From Alkalihalophilus pseudofirmus OF4 (lineage in GTDB: Bacteria > Bacillota > Bacilli > Bacillales > Bacillaceae_D), in contig NC_013791.2 of assembly GCF_000005825.2 (NCBI RefSeq), positions 744,001-808,000 of the forward strand: a stretch of 64,000 bases of DNA, read 5' to 3'. The stretch's first letter is position 1. Every line of letters starts with the position of its first letter. A program made the position numbers and the translations under genes. Positions 53,809 to 63,289 of the stretch are shown in pieces. Below the pieces are notes generated by a model. It ran no database searches and was not told the origin of the DNA. It saw only the letters and a list, made by a program, of their open reading frames with translations.

Positions 53809-54570
53809 ATGTTACATCAGTTTTCACGAAATGAATTAGCCATTGGTCATGATGGTCTTGATCAATTAAAAAATAGTACAGTAGCTGTTCTAGGAATTGG
53901 AGGAGTGGGTTCATTTTCAGCTGAGGCGCTTGCACGCTCTGGAGTCGGACGTTTAGTTCTTGTAGATAAAGATGATGTGGATATTACGAACGTGAACCGC
54001 CAAATTCATGCTCTTCTCTCCACTGTCGGCCGTGAGAAAGTAGAGCTTATGAAAGAAAGAATTGCAGATATTAACCCTGATTGTGAAGTCATTGCTCTTA
54101 AAATGTTCTATACAGAAGAGACATATGAACAGTTTTTTAGTTATGGTCTTGATTATGTTATTGATGCAAGTGATACCATTTCTTATAAGATTCATTTAAT
54201 GAAACAATGTTTAGAGCGTAAAATACCGATCATCTCTAGTATGGGTGCTGCTAATAAGATGGACCCGACCCGCCTTCGTATTGCTGATATTTCAAAGACA
54301 AGCTATGATCCTATTGCTAAGGTCATTCGTACGAAGCTTCGTAAAGACGGGATTCATAAAGGAATTGAAGTTGTGTTTTCTGATGAACAGCCGATTAAGA
54401 TTCGTGAAGATATCAGAAAAGAAATTGTTCCACAAAAAGCTGAGGAGGGCCCAATTCGAAAAGCAAAAATGCCTCCATCCTCAAATGCTTTTGTTCCATC
54501 TGTAGCTGGATTGATTATGGCAGGTCATGTAATTACGAAATTACTTGATGGAATAGAAATTAATCGTTAA
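53809..54570 (+). CDS. tcdA: tRNA threonylcarbamoyladenosine dehydratase (TcdA/YrvM)
   Basis: This 253-residue E1-like enzyme cyclises t6A in tRNA to ct6A using ATP. The Rossmann motif VAVLGIGGVGSFSAEALARSG (nucleotide loop GIGGVG, residues 29-34), the DDVDITNVNRQ segment and the C-terminal SVAGLIMAGHV helix are typical. It stands between 6S RNA and rsfA. AAGGAGA precedes the ATG. A terminator follows. Confidence 0.93.
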   Translation: MLHQFSRNELAIGHDGLDQLKNSTVAVLGIGGVGSFSAEALARSGVGRLVLVDKDDVDITNVNRQIHALLSTVGREKVELMKERIADINPDCEVIALKMFYTEETYEQFFSYGLDYVIDASDTISYKIHLMKQCLERKIPIISSMGAANKMDPTRLRIADISKTSYDPIAKVIRTKLRKDGIHKGIEVVFSDEQPIKIREDIRKEIVPQKAEEGPIRKAKMPPSSNAFVPSVAGLIMAGHVITKLLDGIEINR

Positions 54571-54571
54571 T

Positions 54572-54606
54572 AAAAAAATGGCGTCCGCTTGTGGATGCCA
54601 TTTTTT
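54572..54606. terminator. Bidirectional terminator between tcdA and rsfA
   Basis: AAAATGGC.TCC and GGA.GCCATTTT pair with one mismatch around a six-base loop, with A and T runs outside. Confidence 0.88.
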
Positions 54607-54611
54607 GTGAA

Positions 54612-55262
54612 TTATTTTGCTAACTTCTCTAAGTTACCGTTTTTGTCCATTTTAAACGAAGCATTTGATAAAGACTCTTCATCCTCTAAGATCGCCATTC
54701 TTCTTGCACGGTTCATAATTTGAATAAGAGATTGGTAATCTTCTTCAATGATTGAACTGTCTTGTTTAAGCTTTTGGATTTCGATTTCTAATTCACGATT
54801 ACGGTTGATCAGCTCAAGATTGGTTTTAATAAGAGCTTGGTTTTCCTCCTCCACCTCTTTGGAGTTTGTTTGGTCGGATAATGTCTGTAAGTATTGAATA
54901 ACCGCATCGAGTGACAGCGAAGAACTAGATGCAGGCTGCTCTGGATTATATGAAGATACTGCATTCATTAAAGGTTGTGCGGCTGGTGGTGCCCATAAAG
55001 GCTTGCGCTGAGTGTAATAGGAGAAAGACATTGCACGTTTTCTCTGCTTTCTTTCTTTTTTTGCCTCAGCAATTTGCTTAATAAATCGCTGCCTTACAAC
55101 AGCATTCCACCTAAAACCACATGCTGCAGAGGTGCGATTTAATTCATCTCCTACCTCTTCGAAGGCTTGCAGCTGCGTGCTGCCTTCACGAATATGTTTT
55201 AATACGGTTTCAGCAAGTAATACATCATCTTCGTGGGACCAAGCATCCTGTCTAACTTTCAT
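54612..55262 (-). CDS. rsfA: RsfA family prespore-specific transcription regulator
   Basis: This 216-residue protein has an N-terminal SANT/Myb-like domain (residues 1-60, DAWSHEDDVLLAETVL and CGFRWNAVVR), a basic linker, and a long C-terminal coiled coil rich in Glu, Leu and Asn (about 120-190). RsfA tunes sigma-F-dependent genes in the forespore. The ATG at 55262 is nine bases from AGGAG; a TTG at 55271 overlaps that site. It converges with tcdA. Confidence 0.88.
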   Translation of the reverse strand: MKVRQDAWSHEDDVLLAETVLKHIREGSTQLQAFEEVGDELNRTSAACGFRWNAVVRQRFIKQIAEAKKERKQRKRAMSFSYYTQRKPLWAPPAAQPLMNAVSSYNPEQPASSSSLSLDAVIQYLQTLSDQTNSKEVEEENQALIKTNLELINRNRELEIEIQKLKQDSSIIEEDYQSLIQIMNRARRMAILEDEESLSNASFKMDKNGNLEKLAK

Positions 55263-55494
55263 TCTTTTCAACTCCTAATCCATAGATAGTTTTTGTTACT
55301 AGCTACTATGGTCAGAAAGAAGATTGTTTATACAAGGCACATAGAAAATTTACTCCATTTCCTTCTTTTTGTTGAAATTGTAAGCCTAATCATTATGAAA
55401 AAGTATGAAAGAACCTTTTTTTATATGGTGTAAACGTGTAAGATATAGAAGAAAAATTTATTCTTACATTTCGACATTATTCGAGGAGTATTCC

Positions 55495-57663
55495 ATGTTA
55501 AAAACTTTACGAGCAAAACTATTGTTCTTTTTCCTATTTGCGACGTTGCTTCCCTTATTATTTGTAGGGTACATCACTTTTCAATCGCAAAAAATAGAAA
55601 CCAATCAACAGCTTCAACAAACAATGTATACAATGGCTGATAATTTAGCTATATCAATAGAAGAGATCGTCAATGAACGAATGGCAGATGTAACGATTCT
55701 AGCAAATAATACAATCCTGAGAGATTCGACTGCAACAAGAGAAGAGATTAGAGAAGAGCTACGTATTTTTGTTAGTGCACATTCTATCTATTATGGAGCC
55801 TTATTTGTAAATCCAGAAGGTGTAGTCAGTGTCGATTTAGATAATACGATTGTCGGAACAGATGTCACAGACAGATTATGGTATCAACAGGCGACCAATC
55901 AAAACGGTATTTATTTCTCTGATATTTTTTATTCCGATGTTATTCACCAGCCAGCTATCGTTTTAGCGAGTGTGGTGAAGGGTGAAGATGGTGAAGCTTT
56001 GGGAGTCGTTTCGGCCATCTTTGATGTGAATGCTTTATGGGAGCGTTTGGCTCATTACAGCAAGCAGCAAAAAAGCCACGGCCTTGAAGGATATGCTTTT
56101 TTGGTGAACGGACGAGGTGACATTATTGCTCATCCAAATGAAAATCTAATTCTCTCATACAATTATTTGGAGCAAAATGATTTAACGAGTGACATGTTTG
56201 ATGGACTGGTTCAAAATCGTAACTTATTTCACAGCAAAAGCAATGACATGATTCAAACGTTTTCTAGAATCGCAAAAGCACCTGGTTTTGATAATGAATG
56301 GTACCTTAGTATTTCTGTTCCAAACGAACGAATGAATTCGCCTATTAAAGAACTCATTTTAAAGTACCTCGTATTGTTTGGGTGTGTCGTGCTTATTACA
56401 TCCATAGGGGTCATAAAGTTATCCTCTTATATCGTGAAACCATTGCAAAAACTTGTCTTTGCAACGAGTGATTTTGCGTTTGGCAAGAAAGTGTACCCTT
56501 TAGCACCCGATGCTTATCATGAAGTGGATACGCTCACACGCACATTTAATATGATGACAAGACGGTTGGTTGAACGTGAGAAAAGCCATCGTAAATCGAC
56601 TTTGATTTTAGAAACAACCGATAACGGGGTATTGGCTTTTCAACAAAGCAGTCAACGGGTGACCACGTTTAACCGTCAATGTGAGCAATTGTTCGGATTA
56701 GCGAAAGAACAAGCCTTGGGCGCAACACTCGATCAAGTCATTGAGCAGAACGGAGCGTTTAAAACGTTTATTGATTGTTCAAAGCTCTCAGATGTTCTCA
56801 GGAATCAAGACTTTAATAAAAAGTATGAATTTGAGTGTTATTTAGGCGGTCAAAAGCGAATCTTTTTTGCCAGTGTTTCAACCCTGCCTAAACTAAATAA
56901 TGAAGAAGAACTTGAAGATGTTCTGCTGATCTTTATTGATATAACAGATAAACGCAAGATTGAGCAGGAGTTAATTCGCTCTGAGAAGCTTCAGCTCGTC
57001 GGCCAGCTGGCTGCTGGGTTTGCACATGAGATTCGCAACCCGCTAACGACGATTAGAGGCTTTATGCAAATCTTCCATCAATCAGATGCGACGAAAGATG
57101 AACATAAAGTTCATTATGATGTCATGATCAAAGAGATTGATCGAGTGAATTCCATTATTGGGGAACTGCTGCAAATGGCTAACCCTAAATCTGGCACATC
57201 AAAAACAGAAACAAATATTGGTGAGGTGTTAACCGATATTCATACTTTGTACGAACCAGAAGCAAACGAGCAAGGAATTAAAATGAGACTGCAAGTAGAA
57301 CCGCTGCCAACCGTTTATTTAGATCGCAGTAAATTGCACCAAGTCGTGATGAATTTAGTGAAAAATGGATTAGAAGCGATCGATGGAAGCGGGTCACTAG
57401 CTCTTTCTGCTTATGAGAATACAGAACGAGAGATAATCGAAATAAAAGTCGAGGACACGGGCATCGGGATGAATCCTCAAACGATGGAAAAGCTTGGTAC
57501 ACCGTTTTTTACTACAAAGGAAACAGGCACCGGACTCGGGCTGATGACCTCATTTAGAATTGTCGAAGAGATCGGCGGCAAGCTTCTTGTGACAAGCAAG
57601 GAAGGTGTGGGAACCACGTTTATGATTCAACTTCCTTTGTATGAATTGAAAATGTACCGCTAA
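55495..57663 (+). CDS. Orphan sensor histidine kinase (Cache-HAMP-PAS-HisKA), sporulation-kinase-like
   Basis: This 722-residue kinase has two spans (about residues 10-26 and 290-310) enclosing a double-Cache-type sensor, a HAMP linker (about 311-362), a PAS domain (365-480), a HisKA domain with His511 in FAHEIRNPLTTIRGFMQ, and a HATPase domain with VMNLVKNGLEA, DTGIGM and GTGLGL. The H-box is the type found in the KinA-E kinases that feed Spo0F. No response regulator is adjacent, which fits a phosphorelay input. The Cache domain recalls KinD, but the PAS is extra. The ATG at 55495 follows GAGGAG. Confidence 0.85.
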   Translation: MLKTLRAKLLFFFLFATLLPLLFVGYITFQSQKIETNQQLQQTMYTMADNLAISIEEIVNERMADVTILANNTILRDSTATREEIREELRIFVSAHSIYYGALFVNPEGVVSVDLDNTIVGTDVTDRLWYQQATNQNGIYFSDIFYSDVIHQPAIVLASVVKGEDGEALGVVSAIFDVNALWERLAHYSKQQKSHGLEGYAFLVNGRGDIIAHPNENLILSYNYLEQNDLTSDMFDGLVQNRNLFHSKSNDMIQTFSRIAKAPGFDNEWYLSISVPNERMNSPIKELILKYLVLFGCVVLITSIGVIKLSSYIVKPLQKLVFATSDFAFGKKVYPLAPDAYHEVDTLTRTFNMMTRRLVEREKSHRKSTLILETTDNGVLAFQQSSQRVTTFNRQCEQLFGLAKEQALGATLDQVIEQNGAFKTFIDCSKLSDVLRNQDFNKKYEFECYLGGQKRIFFASVSTLPKLNNEEELEDVLLIFIDITDKRKIEQELIRSEKLQLVGQLAAGFAHEIRNPLTTIRGFMQIFHQSDATKDEHKVHYDVMIKEIDRVNSIIGELLQMANPKSGTSKTETNIGEVLTDIHTLYEPEANEQGIKMRLQVEPLPTVYLDRSKLHQVVMNLVKNGLEAIDGSGSLALSAYENTEREIIEIKVEDTGIGMNPQTMEKLGTPFFTTKETGTGLGLMTSFRIVEEIGGKLLVTSKEGVGTTFMIQLPLYELKMYR

Positions 57664-57694
57664 AAAAACTGGCTGCCAAAGGCGCCAGTTTTTA
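57662..57694. terminator. Bidirectional terminator after the kinase gene
   Basis: AAAAACTGG..GCC-AAA-GGC..CCAGTTTTT pairs with a central mismatch. It overlaps the stop of the convergent rarA. Confidence 0.85.
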
Positions 57695-58960
57695 GCGTTG
57701 ATCTAATTTATCATAAATATCGGCAAGAGCTTGTTCAAATTTCCCTGTGCGTTTAGGTTCATAATAGCGGGCCTTTTTTAGTTTGTCCGGCAGGTATTGC
57801 TGCTTAACCCATCCGTGATCAAAGTCATGAGGGTACTGATATTCTACACCGCGCCCAAGTGCTTTTGCTCCTTTATAATGAGCATCCTTCAAATGTTTAG
57901 GTACATCTCCAGAGGCGCCTCCTCTAATATCTGCAATAGCCGCATCTATTGCTTTATATGCAGAATTAGATTTTGGAGAAAGGCAAAGCTCGACCACAGC
58001 GTTTGAGAGAGGGATGCGTGCTTCTGGCATTCCTAGGCGTTCGGCTGACTCTATCGCAGCTAATGTTCTCACTCCAGCTTGTGGGTTTGCTAGCCCAATA
58101 TCTTCATAGGAAATTACAAGAAGCCTTCTTGCTATACTTGTTAAATCACCTGCTTCAAGCAGACGGGCTAAGTAATGAAGCCCAGCATTTACATCACTTC
58201 CACGGATTGATTTCTGGAAGGCAGATAATACGTCATAATGAGCATCGCCATCTTTATCATGATGAAAGCTCTTCTTTTGAATGCATGATTCGGCGGTTTC
58301 AAGTGAGATATGTTTAATTCCGTCCTCCGTTGCAAACGTTGATTTAACAGCAAGCTCTAGGGCGTTTAAAGCTGAGCGGACATCGCCACCGCACATATGA
58401 GCAAGATGGCTGATGGCATCCTCTTCCATCTCAATCTGCTCTTTGCCAAATCCCGACTCCGGATTTTGAATCGCACGAATTAGAGCAGTCTTTATATCAT
58501 CAGGAGTAAGGGATTCAAGTTCAAATATTTGACAACGGCTGCGGATTGCTGGGTTAATAGAGTGATAAGGATTAGCCGTAGTAGCTCCAATTAAAATGAT
58601 AAGTCCTTTTTCTAAATGCGGCAGCAAGAAATCTTGTTTTGCTTTATCTAACCGATGTACTTCATCGAGAATAACGATGAGCTGCCCATGCATTTTTGCT
58701 TCGGCAACAGCAATTTCCATGTCTTTCTTATTGTGGACCACAGCGTTTAACAATTTGAAAGGAGTGTCGGTACTTCCTGCGATGGCTGTTGCTATAGAAG
58801 TTTTACCTACACCAGGAGGACCATATAAGATCATCGATGAAAGTTGACCGACATCGACCATCCGGCGCAGGAGCTTGCCGTCGCCTACTAAGTGGCTCTG
58901 GCCAATAATGTCTTCAATTTTCTTTGGACGCATACGATATGCGAGTGGTTCCTTTTTCAT
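57692..58960 (-). CDS. rarA: Replication-associated recombination ATPase RarA (MgsA)
   Basis: This 422-residue clamp-loader-like AAA+ ATPase has Walker A GPPGVGKT (47-54), Walker B VILDEVHR, the GATTANP sensor, and the C-terminal tetramerisation domain with SYEDIGLANPQ and PKHLKDAHYKGAK. It acts at stalled replication forks. The ATG at 58960 is eight bases from GGAG; the upstream ATG at 59005 has no ribosome site. Length equals the B. subtilis protein (about 421). Confidence 0.93.
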   Translation of the reverse strand: MKKEPLAYRMRPKKIEDIIGQSHLVGDGKLLRRMVDVGQLSSMILYGPPGVGKTSIATAIAGSTDTPFKLLNAVVHNKKDMEIAVAEAKMHGQLIVILDEVHRLDKAKQDFLLPHLEKGLIILIGATTANPYHSINPAIRSRCQIFELESLTPDDIKTALIRAIQNPESGFGKEQIEMEEDAISHLAHMCGGDVRSALNALELAVKSTFATEDGIKHISLETAESCIQKKSFHHDKDGDAHYDVLSAFQKSIRGSDVNAGLHYLARLLEAGDLTSIARRLLVISYEDIGLANPQAGVRTLAAIESAERLGMPEARIPLSNAVVELCLSPKSNSAYKAIDAAIADIRGGASGDVPKHLKDAHYKGAKALGRGVEYQYPHDFDHGWVKQQYLPDKLKKARYYEPKRTGKFEQALADIYDKLDQR

Positions 58961-59100
58961 CCGATCATCTCCAATAAACAAGCATTCACCTATAGTGTAG
59001 CCCAATAGAGGGGAAAAGCCAATGATCCAGCATACTTAGAATACACCAAGGGAGTGAATGGGTACGACAGTGATTTAGACGCCAAAATAAATGGAATTCA

Positions 59101-59109
59101 TGCTATAAT
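59101..59109 (+). promoter_or_regulatory. Extended -10 promoter of the yczE-like gene and cymR
   Basis: TGCTATAAT is a full extended -10 (TGnTATAAT). No good -35 lies at 17 bases, as is usual for this class. It is 34 bases before the TTG start. Confidence 0.45.
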
Positions 59110-59142
59110 GACAAAGAATTAGCAGGAGAGAAGGGGTAACCT

Positions 59143-59838
59143 TTGAGCGGAGTTGAGAATAGAAGAAAACCGAGCAAGTTATTTGTTCGCTGGGCAGTGT
59201 TTATGGTTGGCCTCGTCATCATGTCGTTTGGAATATCGATGATGATTAAGGCAGACTTAGGGAGTGCGCCGTGGGATGTATTGCATATCGGTCTCACCCT
59301 GCAGCTAGGACTTACAGTAGGCTCATGGTCTATTATCATGGGTTTTCTTATTATTGGTGCAACAAGCTTTTTAACAAAAGAATGGCCGCAGCTTGGCGCA
59401 TTTATTAATATGGTATTAGTCGGGGTGTTTATTGATATCTTTCTATGGATCTTGCCGGCCCCTGAAGGATTTGCTTTGAAATTGGCTATGCTATTACTAG
59501 GAATTATTGTCATTGGATACGGAATTGGCTTATATATTGCACCTAAGCTTGGAGCCGGACCACGAGACAGCTTAATGCTTGCTCTGACACTGCGCACAGG
59601 ATGGAAAGTTCAATGGGTGCGTAGTTCGATGGAGGTCATTGTATTGACTGCAGGGTGGCTTCTAGGAGGTCCGGTCTTTATAGGAACGTTATTATTTTGC
59701 TTTGGGATTGGTTCGGTCGTAGGCTTTACGATGCCCCAATGTCAGCGAATGGTCGATATTTTGATAGAAAGAGGGTCGAAAAATGAAAATTTCAACCAAG
59801 GGACGTTACGGACTCACCATCATGATGGCGTTAGCTAA
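59143..59838 (+). CDS. YczE/YitT-type integral membrane protein
   Basis: This 231-residue protein has five spans and the paired motifs KADLGSAPWDVLHIGL and PKLGAGPRDSLMLAL, the internal repeat of the YczE family. Start is TTG, with AAGGGG six bases upstream; no better codon is near. YczE in B. subtilis is needed for post-translational activation of surfactin synthetase. The hydrophilic last 20 residues run 56 bases into cymR in another frame, which suggests loss of an earlier stop and ties the two genes together. Confidence 0.85.
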   Translation: MSGVENRRKPSKLFVRWAVFMVGLVIMSFGISMMIKADLGSAPWDVLHIGLTLQLGLTVGSWSIIMGFLIIGATSFLTKEWPQLGAFINMVLVGVFIDIFLWILPAPEGFALKLAMLLLGIIVIGYGIGLYIAPKLGAGPRDSLMLALTLRTGWKVQWVRSSMEVIVLTAGWLLGGPVFIGTLLFCFGIGSVVGFTMPQCQRMVDILIERGSKNENFNQGTLRTHHHDGVS

Positions 59839-60202
59839 AAAGTCAGGTGAAGGTCCAGTTTCATTAAAATCAATCGCAAAAGAATATAAACTATCTGAAC
59901 ATTATTTAGAGCAGCTGATTGCACCTCTTAGAAATGCGATGCTTGTAAAGAGTGTACGCGGTGCTTATGGCGGTTATATGCTTGCAAAGGATGCAAATGA
60001 GATTACAGCGGGAGATATTATCCGTGTACTTGAAGGACCGATCAGTCCAGTGGAAGTAATGGATGATGAAGAGCCTGCAAAGCGTGACTTATGGATTAAA
60101 ATTCGTGATGCGGTAAAAGATGTACTTGATAATACAACATTAGATGATTTAGCGAAATTTGAAGATAAAGGCAAACAAGAATATTATATGTTCTACATTT
60201 AA
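59783..60202 (+). CDS. cymR: CymR, Rrf2-type repressor of cysteine metabolism
   Basis: This 139-residue Rrf2 protein begins KISTKGRYGLTIMMALA, followed by the winged helix with SEHYLEQLIAPLR and the wing GAYGGYML. The Fe-S cysteines of IscR are absent, which identifies CymR. It represses sulfur uptake and cysteine synthesis genes together with CysK. AGAGGG precedes the ATG, inside the upstream gene. The next gene is a cysteine desulfurase, 19 bases on. Confidence 0.93.
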   Translation: MKISTKGRYGLTIMMALAKKSGEGPVSLKSIAKEYKLSEHYLEQLIAPLRNAMLVKSVRGAYGGYMLAKDANEITAGDIIRVLEGPISPVEVMDDEEPAKRDLWIKIRDAVKDVLDNTTLDDLAKFEDKGKQEYYMFYI

Positions 60203-60221
60203 TAAATAAAGAAGGTGATCA

Positions 60222-61388
60222 ATGATGGATTCCATCTATCTTGACCATGCTGCAACATCGCCAATGGACCCGAGGGTAGTTGATGCGATGTTGCCGTATT
60301 TTTATGAGCAGTTTGGCAACCCGTCTAGCATCCATCATATTGGACGCGCAGCTCGTCAGGCAGTTGATGAGGCAAGAGCAAAACTTGCAGAATGCCTTCA
60401 TACGTCCCCTAATCAATTAATTATTACTAGCGGGGGTACTGAAGCAGATAATTTAGCGGTCATAGGTTACGCATTAGAAAATGAGTCAAAAGGCAAGCAT
60501 ATAATTACCACGCAAATTGAGCATCATGCAGTAGGACATGCTTGCGCCGAACTAGAACAGAGAGGCTTTGAGGTTACCTATTTACCGGTGGATGAAATCG
60601 GAAGAGTCAGTGTTGAAGACGTTCGTAAAGCGCTGCGCGATGATACGATCCTTATAACGATTATGTATGGGAATAATGAAGTAGGAACGATTCAGCCTAT
60701 TAAAGAGATTGGCGAGATAGTGAGGGAGCATCAAGCAGCCTTTCATACAGATGCCGTTCAAGCTTTGGGTACAGTGGATATAAACCTAGCAGAGCTGCCT
60801 GTAGATATGCTTTCATTGTCCGCTCACAAAATTAACGGCCCTAAAGGAATCGGCCTTTTATATATGAAAAAAGGTATCACAGCAAGACCTCTGTTATTTG
60901 GGGGAGAGCAGGAGCGTAAGCGAAGAGCGGGTACGGAAAATGTAGCAGCTATTGTTGGGTTTAAGAAAGCAATGGAAATTGCTGTTGAAACTGCCAATGA
61001 AAAACGTGAGCGTTATCTTGGCTATTCCCGGATCTTTTTTGATACATTTACTAAGATGGACATCAATTTTGGATTAAATGGGGATCCGGTCGAGCGCCTT
61101 CCTCATGTATTAAATATAAGTTTTCCGGGTGTTCAAGTCGAAGCGCTGCTTGTCGCACTTGATATGGCTAATATCGCAGCATCAAGCGGTTCAGCATGTA
61201 CGGCAGGTTCACTTGAGCCTTCACATGTTCTAGAAGCGATGTACGGTAATGAGGGGAAAGAGCGCATCTTTTCGGCTGTTAGATTTAGTTTTGGTATCAC
61301 CAATACTGAAGAAGAAATTGAACATGCGGCAAAAGAGATTGCAAAAATTGTTAAAAGACTCCAAGAACAGCAGCAGTTTATCAGCTAG
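60222..61388 (+). CDS. iscS: Cysteine desulfurase (IscS/YrvO)
   Basis: This 388-residue PLP enzyme takes sulfur from cysteine. The PLP lysine is Lys203 (SAHKINGPKGIG) and the active-site Cys is Cys326 in SSGSACTAGSLE. It stands directly before mnmA and is the sulfur donor for tRNA 2-thiouridine synthesis. GAAGGTGATC precedes paired ATG codons at 60222 and 60225; either may be used. Confidence 0.95.
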   Translation: MMDSIYLDHAATSPMDPRVVDAMLPYFYEQFGNPSSIHHIGRAARQAVDEARAKLAECLHTSPNQLIITSGGTEADNLAVIGYALENESKGKHIITTQIEHHAVGHACAELEQRGFEVTYLPVDEIGRVSVEDVRKALRDDTILITIMYGNNEVGTIQPIKEIGEIVREHQAAFHTDAVQALGTVDINLAELPVDMLSLSAHKINGPKGIGLLYMKKGITARPLLFGGEQERKRRAGTENVAAIVGFKKAMEIAVETANEKRERYLGYSRIFFDTFTKMDINFGLNGDPVERLPHVLNISFPGVQVEALLVALDMANIAASSGSACTAGSLEPSHVLEAMYGNEGKERIFSAVRFSFGITNTEEEIEHAAKEIAKIVKRLQEQQQFIS

Positions 61389-61397
61389 GAGCATTAG

Positions 61398-62513
<1,116 letters not shown>

Positions 62514-62590
62514 ATGGTATTTTCCCTTTTTCTCTGTGTTCCGGCGTGAGATAATAAATAAAGGATAGAAGCAGTGAAAGGATGAAAATA

Positions 62591-63277
62591 ATGAGCAATA
62601 ATGAATTAAGTAGTAATAAGACGAATTGGAATGAAAAAGGAATTTCGTATATGAATGAACAAAATTACGAGGAAGCGGCAAAAGCGTTTAATGCTGCAAT
62701 CGAAGAAAACCCAAGGGATGCAACAGCCTTTATTAACTTTGGAAATCTGCTTGGAGCCGTAAATGACTATGAACGTGCGCTTATTTTCTTTGATAAAGCG
62801 ATTGAACTAGATGAACATGCTGCCACTGCTTATTACGGTGCGGGAACGATTTATTTTAAGCAAGATCAGTTTGAAGAAGCTGCAAAAATGTTTAAACAAG
62901 CGTTAGTAGAAAAGCTTGAAGAGGCAGATGTCTTTTTTATGCTTGGAATGAGTTATTATCAGCTTGGGGCTCTGCCGCATGCACTTGCAAACTTTAAGCG
63001 TGCGGTTGAACTCAATAAGTCAGATGTAGATGCGCGCTTCCATTACGGTCTAACGTTAGCTCAGCTCGAACAGGTAGAGGATGCGGTAGTTGAGCTTGAA
63101 GAAGTAGTTAAGCTGGCACCTGAACATGCGGATGCTCATTTTAACCTTGGTGTTGCTTATGCGTATCAGGAAAATTTGACGAAAGCTCTTCAAGCATTTG
63201 AAGAAGCTCTTCGTATCCAGCCGGATCATGCACTAGCTGCTAATGGACGAAAGACCGTATCAGAAGCCTTGCAATAA
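62591..63277 (+). CDS. Tetratricopeptide-repeat protein (YrrB-like)
   Basis: This 228-residue protein is made of about six TPR units (for example NYEEAAKAFNAAIEENPRDA, FEEAAKMFKQAL, ALQAFEEALRIQPDHALA). It is soluble and helical. It lies between mnmA and recD2, as yrrB does in B. subtilis, and could be an adaptor for either neighbour. The ATG at 62591 is eight bases after AAAGG; the ATG at 62582 overlaps that site. Confidence 0.9.
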   Translation: MSNNELSSNKTNWNEKGISYMNEQNYEEAAKAFNAAIEENPRDATAFINFGNLLGAVNDYERALIFFDKAIELDEHAATAYYGAGTIYFKQDQFEEAAKMFKQALVEKLEEADVFFMLGMSYYQLGALPHALANFKRAVELNKSDVDARFHYGLTLAQLEQVEDAVVELEEVVKLAPEHADAHFNLGVAYAYQENLTKALQAFEEALRIQPDHALAANGRKTVSEALQ

Positions 63278-63289
63278 GGGTGATTATGA

